From assembly GCA_003695555.1 (NCBI GenBank), contig RFIU01000155.1, positions 1 through 7,289 on the forward strand: a stretch of DNA of 7,289 nt, written 5' to 3'. The first letter of the stretch is position 1. Each line of letters begins with the position of its first letter. Under the pieces are notes generated by a model, which saw nothing but the letters and a program-made list of their open reading frames with translations, did no database searches and had not been told where the DNA came from. This stretch comes from Alphaproteobacteria bacterium (lineage in GTDB: Bacteria; Pseudomonadota; Alphaproteobacteria; Sphingomonadales; Rhodothalassiaceae). Both the position numbers and the translations under genes were made by a program. This document shows, one piece after another, positions 1 to 4,779 of this stretch.

Positions 1-1
1 C

Positions 2-877
2 TTCACGCCGGTGCGCGCCGACGTCCGGAACATCGCGGCCGCCCATCTCGAGGGCATCGACGCCGTCATCGACATGGCGGCGCTGTCCAACGACCCGGCC
101 GGCGAGCTCGACCCGGCGCTGACCCGAGCGATCAATTACGAGGCCCGCCGACGACTGGCGAAGATGGCGAAACGGGCCGGCGTCGAACGCTATCTGCTGA
201 TGAGCTCTTGCTCGGTCTATGGAGATACCGGTGAAAGCACCGTCGATGAAACGGCGGAGGTCGGTCCGCTGACCACCTATGCGCAGTGCAACCGGCTGGC
301 GGAAGAAGCGATCCTGCCGCTCGCCGGCGACGGCTTCGTACCGCTCGCCTTTCGAAATGCCACCGTCTTCGGCGTCTCGCCGCGAATGCGCTTCGATCTG
401 GCGGTCAATCTGATGACGCTCAATGCGGTGCGAGAGAGCCGCATCATCGTCATGGGCGGCGGCCGCCAATGGCGGCCCTTCGTGCATGTCCGCGATGTCG
501 CACGCGCCGCGCTGCTGGCGCTCGAGGCACCGGCGGGAGAGGTTTCCGGCGAGGTCTTCAATATCGGCCATGGCAATCTTCAGATCCGCCCGCTCGCCTA
601 TATCGTGAGGGAAAACCTGCCTTTCATGGTCGAGGTGGCGATGGCCCCCGACGATCCCGACCGCCGCAACTACCGGGTGGACTTCTCGAAGGCTCGCGAG
701 CATCTCGGATTCACCGCCGAATTCTCACCCGCCGACGGGGTGCGCGAAGTCTATGAGGCCCTGAAACGAGGCGAGGTGGACGAAGAGCCGCAGACCCATA
801 CGGTGCGCTGGTATCAGGCGCTGCTCGATGCCGAACGGCTTGTCCGTGAAGTGTCGCTCGAGGGACGGCTGCTGTGA
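2..877 (+). CDS. NAD(P)-dependent epimerase/dehydratase, extended SDR, 5' truncated
   Basis: This is the C-terminal part of an extended short-chain dehydrogenase/reductase of the nucleotide-sugar epimerase/dehydratase type; such cytoplasmic enzymes reshape the sugar of a UDP-, GDP- or dTDP-sugar. The frame is open to the window edge, so the N-terminal Rossmann glycine-rich motif (about 50-60 residues) lies upstream. The GTG at 11 is probably not the real start. Counting from that GTG: DMAALSNDP at 21-29 (strand after the dinucleotide fold), SSCSVYG at 65-71 with candidate catalytic Ser66, the Tyr of YxxxK at 90, RNATVFG at 115-121, WRPFVHVRDVARA at 154-166 (typical substrate loop) and VFNIG at 182-186. 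The position of the catalytic Lys (94) is Asn. A glycosyltransferase follows after 31 bases, suggesting a shared glycan pathway. Family is certain; substrate is not known. Confidence 0.9.
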   Translation, partial: FTPVRADVRNIAAAHLEGIDAVIDMAALSNDPAGELDPALTRAINYEARRRLAKMAKRAGVERYLLMSSCSVYGDTGESTVDETAEVGPLTTYAQCNRLAEEAILPLAGDGFVPLAFRNATVFGVSPRMRFDLAVNLMTLNAVRESRIIVMGGGRQWRPFVHVRDVARAALLALEAPAGEVSGEVFNIGHGNLQIRPLAYIVRENLPFMVEVAMAPDDPDRRNYRVDFSKAREHLGFTAEFSPADGVREVYEALKRGEVDEEPQTHTVRWYQALLDAERLVREVSLEGRLL

Positions 878-898
878 ACAGGAAGCGCAACAACCCGC

Positions 899-904
899 AG
901 AGGA
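899..904 (+). promoter_or_regulatory. Shine-Dalgarno site deciding the glycosyltransferase start
   Basis: AGAGGA lies 4 bases before the ATG at 909 and 7 bases before the in-frame ATG at 912. This places initiation at one of these two codons rather than at the upstream in-frame ATG at 828, which lies inside the epimerase gene and would add 27 poorly structured residues. Spacing slightly favours 912. Confidence 0.6.
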
Positions 905-908
905 TCCC

Positions 909-2597
909 ATGATGGCGCTCGGCGCGATGGCAGGCCCATTGGCAGGGGCGGCAATGCCGCTGGATGCGGCACGCATGCGTCTTGCCGGTCTTGCCGGTGA
1001 TCTGGCGGACGGCACATTTGTCTCGCCGGAATCCGTTCAGCGTGCGCTGGTCGAACTGTCGGCGGCGATGGACCCGTTGCATGAGGATGCCCGCCTTGCG
1101 CTGGTCGACGAGATCCTCGCCCCGCTGCGCGGCAGCGATCCCGCCGGCGAGGTCGTGCTCGCTGCTCTCGCCTTCAGACATTCAGGGGCTCGGGCGGCGC
1201 TGGACAGGCTGTGGGCGGCGATCGAAGCGGGCGAGTGGTCGGCCGAGGAGGAGAATTTCCTGCATTGGCAGATGGTCCGCCTCGCCTTTCTCTTTCCTCA
1301 GGCGTTCGATCTCGTCCAAGAGCCGCGCTTGCGCCGCTTCCACCGCGCACGGGTCATGCGCTGGAACAGGCGGATCAACATGAAGTGTCGCTGGCTGCCG
1401 CCCGAGCGGCGCGAACGCCGGCGCCTGATGCTGGTTTCACAGCAGTTCGTCAATGCCGGGCACGCACCGACGCGCGACCTGCTCGATTACGCCCGATGCC
1501 TGCGCGAGCTCGATTTCGAGGTCGAGATCGTCATCAGCCCGGAAATGCCCCGCGAGCTGCCGATGGCCTTCCCCGAGCCTTTCCTTGCCAATCATGTGGC
1601 ACGGCTGGACGGCCGGCGGCGGATTTCCTTCGAAGGCGCCGAATTCGACTGCTGGCAGATCGAGGGCGCGATGCCGCATGCGAAAGGGCTTTCCCGCTTC
1701 CTGCGCCATGTCGCGAGCCGACGACCGCTTGTCGTGATCGGCATCGGCGGAAATGGCATCGCCGCCGATCTTGCGGGCCGGATCACCACCACCGTCACCC
1801 TGCCTCTCGCCGTCCGCCCGCCGGTCAGCGAAGCGACATTCATTGCAACCATCGGCGCGGAACATGTCGATGGGCTGGGGGACACGGCGATGCGTGAAGA
1901 ACTCGATCTCGCCCCCGAACGCTTCCTTGCCTTCCGCTATGCCTATCGGTTGCCCGAAAGCGGCGGCGAGGTGCCGGGAGAGCGGACACGACTGCCGGAA
2001 GACTCCCTGCTCGGCGTCATCGTCGGCAATCGCCTCGACCGTGAGATATCGGGCGACAATCTGCGCCTGCTGCTCGCCTGTCTGGAGGCTGCACCACGAT
2101 TGCATCTCGTCTTCGTCGGCCCGTTCGACCGCTTCGAAGAACTTGCGGCCGGCCATCCGCTGCTCGCCGAGCGGGCCACCGCTCTCGGTTTCCAGCGCGA
2201 TGTCGTCGCGGTGCTCAAGCGCTGCCACCTCTATCTCAATCCGGCACGCGCCGGCGGCGGCAGTTCGGTGGCGCACGCACTCGGCTGCGGCCTGCCGGTG
2301 ATCAGCTTCACGCAAGGAGACGGTGCCTTTGCCGCCGGTGAGGCGTTCACGGTGGCCACCGAGGACGATTATGTCGCACGCCTCACGCGCTGGAGCACGG
2401 ACGCGACCGCCCTGGCCGAGGCACGGGCGCAGGCCGCGCGACGATGGGCGGAAATCTCCGATCGGCGGGCAAGCATGGCCGGGCTGATGGAGGAACTGGG
2501 CAAGGAACGCCTGTCGCGCCCCGCCCAGCTGTTCGCCCGCGAAGGGGCGGGTGGCGGCAACCGTCCCGCCCGTCATCGTCGCCACCGCCGGTCTTGA
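909..2597 (+). CDS. GT-B-like glycosyltransferase with long N-terminal domain
   Basis: A 562-residue protein that probably transfers a sugar from a nucleotide donor to a glycan or lipid acceptor at the cytoplasmic side. Residues 1 to about 165 are a hydrophilic, mainly helical domain that I do not recognise. LMLVSQQFVNAGHAPTRDLLDYARCL at 173-198 (written LMLVSQQF through ARCL) looks like the first strand and acceptor-side loop of a GT-B fold. The C-terminal half carries the donor-side features: a strand LLGVIVGNRLD at 367-377, LHLVFVGP at 398-405, then LNPARAGGGSSVAHALGCGL at 443-462 followed by PVISF. That last segment matches the GT4/GT1 'E-x7-E' region, but the usual second Glu is His456 and the first Glu is not evident. 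The C-terminus (551-562) is Arg/His-rich. There is no signal peptide or membrane segment. It is probably co-transcribed with the epimerase. Fold call is fair; substrate is unknown. Confidence 0.8.
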   Translation: MMALGAMAGPLAGAAMPLDAARMRLAGLAGDLADGTFVSPESVQRALVELSAAMDPLHEDARLALVDEILAPLRGSDPAGEVVLAALAFRHSGARAALDRLWAAIEAGEWSAEEENFLHWQMVRLAFLFPQAFDLVQEPRLRRFHRARVMRWNRRINMKCRWLPPERRERRRLMLVSQQFVNAGHAPTRDLLDYARCLRELDFEVEIVISPEMPRELPMAFPEPFLANHVARLDGRRRISFEGAEFDCWQIEGAMPHAKGLSRFLRHVASRRPLVVIGIGGNGIAADLAGRITTTVTLPLAVRPPVSEATFIATIGAEHVDGLGDTAMREELDLAPERFLAFRYAYRLPESGGEVPGERTRLPEDSLLGVIVGNRLDREISGDNLRLLLACLEAAPRLHLVFVGPFDRFEELAAGHPLLAERATALGFQRDVVAVLKRCHLYLNPARAGGGSSVAHALGCGLPVISFTQGDGAFAAGEAFTVATEDDYVARLTRWSTDATALAEARAQAARRWAEISDRRASMAGLMEELGKERLSRPAQLFAREGAGGGNRPARHRRHRRS

Positions 2598-2608
2598 CCG
2601 AACGGCGG
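2545..2608. terminator. Two GC-rich stem-loops between convergent genes (possible terminator)
   Basis: Hairpin 1: GGGCGGG (2545-2551) pairs perfectly with CCCGCCC (2565-2571), with an inner CGG (2555-2557) / CCG (2561-2563). Hairpin 2: CCGCCG (2585-2590) pairs with CGGCGG (2603-2608), with an inner alternative CGGT/ACCG. They sit in the last codons of the glycosyltransferase and the 22-base gap before the methyltransferase stop. No T-run follows on either strand, so this is not a classical intrinsic terminator. It may stall polymerase or protect both 3' ends. Confidence 0.35.
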
Positions 2609-2619
2609 AAGGTGCAACG

Positions 2620-3429
2620 TCAACTCCGTTCGATGGTGACGGCCTGCTGGACCGAGAAGGGAGCGACGTCATAGCGCTGCTCGACATCCAGGAAGGCGTC
2701 GTGCAGCGGACTGCGGTAGCCTTCGATCGGCTCACCGGAAACCAGCTCGCGCAACAGTCGGGTACCGACATAATAAAGCCCGCTGAACGGCCGGACGCTG
2801 AAAGACAGTCCTTTCGCCTTCAGCCAGGAAGAGAGCCTGTCCTCCTTCAGATAACGGTTGAAGTCGTGCTCGGCGAGCGGCGCCAGACCGGCAACGAGCC
2901 GGGCCGCATTGAGGCGCGCCAGCGGTTCGTAGAAAGCTTCCATCAGCACGACACGCCCACCCGGACGGCAGACCCGCAGCATCTGTTCGATCGCACCCTG
3001 CTGCTCTTCCCAGGTCGGCAGATTGATCAGCACACGGGTGCCATAGACGGCATCGAAGACGTGATCGTCGAAGGGCAGGTTGCGGACGTCGGCGACCTCG
3101 AAGCGCATCGGGATCGCAGGCGTTTCATCACCGCCGGAAAGGCGCTCCTCCTTCACCCGCCGTTCTTCGATGAGACGCCGGCGGGCCGCCTCGATCATCT
3201 TTTCCGAATAATCGACCCCGACGACCTCGGCCGCCTCGACCTTCGGCGCGATCTCGAAGGTGGCATGGCCATTGGCGCAACCGACATCAAGCAGCCGGGC
3301 ACGGTGCGGCAGAATGTCGGCCAGCGTCTCGATCTCAAGGGCGATGCATCCCGTATCCTCCCATGAGGCGGAAGGGGCGGTGCCATGCTCGCTTCCCCGG
3401 CTTTCCCAGAAGCGTCGGATGAATTCCAT
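2620..3429 (-). CDS. Class I SAM-dependent methyltransferase
   Basis: A 269-residue cytoplasmic methyltransferase of the Methyltransf_11/25 type. The order of motifs is standard: motif I LLDVGCANG at 46-54 (SAM-binding glycine loop), an acidic Asp73 at the end of strand 2 (VVGVDYSEKM, 69-78) that should hold the ribose hydroxyls, FEVADVRNLPF at 110-120 (adenine side), FDAVYG at 125-130, and CRPGGRVVLME at 154-164. A charged insert at about 88-107 separates strands 2 and 3. The C-terminal third (about 165-269) is the variable substrate part and includes FSGLYYVGTRLLREL at 215-229. The ATG at 3429 is preceded on the minus strand by GGGAG about 9 bases upstream. It converges on the glycosyltransferase and diverges from rplU. 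The substrate (small molecule, lipid or sugar) cannot be told. Long open frames on the opposite strand are shadows. Confidence 0.88.
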   Translation of the reverse strand: MEFIRRFWESRGSEHGTAPSASWEDTGCIALEIETLADILPHRARLLDVGCANGHATFEIAPKVEAAEVVGVDYSEKMIEAARRRLIEERRVKEERLSGGDETPAIPMRFEVADVRNLPFDDHVFDAVYGTRVLINLPTWEEQQGAIEQMLRVCRPGGRVVLMEAFYEPLARLNAARLVAGLAPLAEHDFNRYLKEDRLSSWLKAKGLSFSVRPFSGLYYVGTRLLRELVSGEPIEGYRSPLHDAFLDVEQRYDVAPFSVQQAVTIERS

Positions 3430-3502
3430 TGCGGTAATCTCCCAGCTGTTTTTCCGCCCTTCCCTTTCAGGCTAACGCCGCATGGCGGCCCTTGGTTTCC
3501 GG

Positions 3503-3533
3503 CCTTGACAAGGCGGCAGGGCGTGGCTAAGGC
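3503..3533 (+). promoter_or_regulatory. Candidate housekeeping promoter for rplU-rpmA
   Basis: CTTGACA at 3504-3510 is a perfect -35 box of the alphaproteobacterial sigma-70 type. A 17-base spacer leads to TAAGGC at 3528-3533, a weak -10. The -35 lies in a small dyad, CCTTG-A-CAAGG (3503-3513). The start point would fall near 3540, leaving a leader of about 180 bases before rplU. The spacing and -35 are seen directly; use in vivo is inferred. Confidence 0.5.
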
Positions 3534-3570
3534 TGCGCCCTCGATTCAGGCGGGCCCATTGGGTGGTTCG

Positions 3571-3685
3571 CCGCTTGTCAGGCAGCGGAAATATCCGCAT
3601 CCTGATCATTAACAAGAGCCAGCGCAAGCCGCCCGGCGCAGGATCCGCGCCATGGGGGCAAGAGGGATCGGGCCGGTCCCCCGGC
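3571..3685 (+). promoter_or_regulatory. Structured 5' leader of rplU with alternative stem-loops
   Basis: Four short perfect stems lie in the untranslated region before rplU: A, CCGCT (3571-3575) with AGCGG (3584-3588); B, GCGGA (3585-3589) with TCCGC (3594-3598), tetraloop AATA; C, GGCGC (3635-3639) with GCGCC (3647-3651); D, GCCGG (3672-3676) with CCGGC (3681-3685), followed by TTT. A and B share bases 3585-3588, so they cannot form together. Ribosomal protein operons are often controlled through such leaders, but I do not recognise a known motif, and short stems are expected by chance in GC-rich DNA. Confidence 0.3.
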
Positions 3686-3721
3686 TTTCGGCGCGGCGCA
3701 GAAGACGGAAAAGGAAGAGCG

Positions 3722-4273
3722 ATGTTCGCAGTCGTCAAGACGGGCGGCAAGCAGTACCGCGTGGCCCCCGGCGATATTCTGAAGGTCGAGCGCATTGAGG
3801 GCGAAGCGGGCGAGACCATCACACTTGACCAGGTGCTTCTTGTCGGTGACGGCGAGAAGGTGACGGCGGGATCGCCGCTGGTCGATGGCACCGTGGTGAC
3901 CGCCGAAATCCTTGAGCAGGCGCGCGCCAGGAAGATCATCGTCTTCAAGAAGAAGCGCCGCCACAATTATCGCCGCAAGAAGGGCCATCGCCAGCAGCTG
4001 ACGGTCCTCAAGGTGATCGAGATCGGCGCACCGAAGAAGACGGGCGCGAAGAAGGCCGCCGCTGCCGGAACGGACGAGAAACCGGCAGCAAAGAAGGCGC
4101 CGGCGAAGAAGGCCAGCGACGAGAAGAAGCCGGCAGCAAAGAAGGCGACAGCCGACAAGAAGCCGGCGCCGAAGAAAGCGGCGGCAAAGAAGGCGCCGGC
4201 GAAAAAGGCCGGCGACGAGAAGAAGCCGGCGGCAAAGAAGGCCGCGCCCGGGAAGACGACGGATACGAAGTAA
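3722..4273 (+). CDS. rplU: 50S ribosomal protein L21 with lysine/alanine-rich C-terminal tail
   Basis: A 183-residue ribosomal protein L21, which binds 23S rRNA in the 50S subunit. The core is standard: it opens with MFAVVKTGGKQYRVAPGD (1-18), continues with the beta-barrel segment ITLDQVLLVGDG (33-44), and the basic rRNA-binding loop KIIVFKKKRRHNYRRKKGHR at 71-90, ending with LTVLKVIEI (93-101). L21 normally stops near residue 103; here an 80-residue tail follows (104-183) made almost only of Lys, Ala, Pro, Asp and Glu, like histone H1. AAGGAAG (3711-3717) is a good ribosome site. The upstream open frame back to 3563 is not part of the protein, because the start MFAVVKTGGKQYR is the conserved L21 N-terminus. 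rpmA follows after 36 bases, the usual partner. Confidence 0.97.
   Translation: MFAVVKTGGKQYRVAPGDILKVERIEGEAGETITLDQVLLVGDGEKVTAGSPLVDGTVVTAEILEQARARKIIVFKKKRRHNYRRKKGHRQQLTVLKVIEIGAPKKTGAKKAAAAGTDEKPAAKKAPAKKASDEKKPAAKKATADKKPAPKKAAAKKAPAKKAGDEKKPAAKKAAPGKTTDTK
4073..4255 (+). repeat. Degenerate tandem repeats coding the L21 tail
   Basis: Four in-frame units begin with GACGAGAA or GACAAGAAG at 4073, 4118, 4154 and 4214, giving units of 45, 36 and 60 bases and a final partial one. Each codes a variant of D-E-K-K-P-A-A-K-K-A, some with an added PAKKA block. All spacings are multiples of three, so gain or loss of units keeps the frame. Confidence 0.8.
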
Positions 4274-4309
4274 CGGCTGGGGCAGTAGAGCAGCAGGGAC
4301 ACCCGAACG

Positions 4310-4576
4310 ATGGCACACAAGAAAGCAGGCGGCTCCTCGCGCAATGGCCGCGACACGATCGGCAAGCGACTGGGGATCAAGAAGTTCGGCGGCGAGCATG
4401 TCGTCCCGGGCAACATCATCGTCCGCCAGCGCGGCACCAAGTGGCATCCCGGCAAGGGGGTAGGACTGGGGCGCGACTACACCATCTTCGCGCTTGTCGA
4501 AGGCAAGGTGGTTTTTCACAAGACGCGCGAGCGCACGACGGTCCATGTCGTGCCGGAAGAACCGGGTCAGAGCTGA
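4310..4576 (+). CDS. rpmA: 50S ribosomal protein L27
   Basis: An 88-residue L27 of normal length, located near the peptidyl transferase centre of the 50S subunit, where its N-terminal tail reaches toward the P-site tRNA. Diagnostic stretches are MAHKKAGGSSRNGRD (1-15), KRLGIKKFGGEHVVPGNIIV (19-38), RQRGTKWHPGKGVGLGRDYT (39-58) and IFALVEGKVVFH (59-70). The N-terminus begins directly with the functional tail, with no cleavable prepeptide of the Firmicute type. An AGGGA-like site (4295-4299) lies about 10 bases before the ATG. It lies 36 bases after rplU and is followed by a strong terminator, so rplU-rpmA appears to be a two-gene transcript. Identity is certain. Confidence 0.98.
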   Translation: MAHKKAGGSSRNGRDTIGKRLGIKKFGGEHVVPGNIIVRQRGTKWHPGKGVGLGRDYTIFALVEGKVVFHKTRERTTVHVVPEEPGQS

Positions 4577-4635
4577 ACCCGGCACCGCTCAGCGGCAGGA
4601 CGTCACCGTCCGACAAGGCGAAAACGCACGGACGG
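4562..4635 (+). other. Two stem-loops in the rpmA 3' region
   Basis: The first stem overlaps the rpmA stop codon: CCGGGT (4562-4567) pairs with ACCCGG (4577-4582), extended by CA/TG pairs around a GAGC loop if one A is bulged. The second pairs CCGTCCG (4606-4612) with CGGACGG (4629-4635) and has an inner GCG-AAAA-CGC (4618-4627). Neither has a T-run. They may shield the mRNA 3' end or belong to an RNA ending at the terminator that follows. Stems are seen; role is inferred. Confidence 0.4.
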
Positions 4636-4664
4636 CCGCGTACACAGAACATGCCGAACGGGAC

Positions 4665-4692
4665 AAGGGGATGGTGCGCCATCCCCTTTTTT
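4665..4692 (+). terminator. Strong intrinsic terminator after rpmA
   Basis: GGGGATGG (4667-4674) pairs perfectly with CCATCCCC (4679-4686) around a TGCG loop, and TTTTTT follows at 4687-4692. The two A's before the stem can extend pairing into the T-run. The T-run lies only on the plus-strand side, so it acts on rplU-rpmA transcription and sets obgE apart. Confidence 0.93.
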
Positions 4693-4779
4693 CGTGCTGC
4701 GCGCTTCCCATCTTGACGGGAAGGCCGCAAGAATGACCGGCGGCAGGAAAGGCGGAAAAACGAGCAGGGAATTCGGGCC
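4693..4779 (+). promoter_or_regulatory. obgE upstream region with weak promoter-like signals
   Basis: After the terminator obgE needs its own promoter or read-through. CTTGACG (4712-4718) resembles a -35 box, but no good -10 lies 16-18 bases downstream. This box sits in the loop and arm of an inverted repeat, CTTCCC (4704-4709) with GGGAAG (4718-4723). AGGGA at 4766-4770 is the obgE ribosome site, 9 bases before its ATG. Confidence 0.25.

Noticed and set aside
828..908. 27-residue N-terminal extension of the glycosyltransferase
   Set aside because: It would start inside the epimerase gene; AGAGGA before the ATGs at 909 and 912 gives a better start.
1437..2771. 444-codon open frame on the minus strand
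   Set aside because: It lies opposite the glycosyltransferase, shows no recognisable domain, and its length is explained by high GC and few stops in antisense frames.
2551..3366. 271-codon open frame on the plus strand
   Set aside because: It is antisense to the methyltransferase, whose minus-strand frame has the SAM motif I and other ordered motifs; the plus frame has none and starts inside the glycosyltransferase gene.
3563..3721. N-terminal extension of L21 from an upstream in-frame start
   Set aside because: L21 proteins begin with M-F/Y-A-V-V/I-x-T-G-G-K-Q, and the ribosome site AAGGAAG is placed for the ATG at 3722.
3430..3721. Search for a tRNA or other standard RNA gene between the methyltransferase and rplU
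   Set aside because: No cloverleaf, T-loop (GTTCGAATC-like) or CCA end was seen on either strand.
4073..4255. Possible CRISPR or mobile repeat array
   Set aside because: The repeats are in frame, degenerate, without uniform spacers, and code the L21 tail.
3578..4585. 335-codon minus-strand frame rich in Leu and Arg
   Set aside because: Opposite rplU and rpmA; the Leu/Arg bias is the reverse complement of the Lys/Ala repeat codons, not a real membrane protein.
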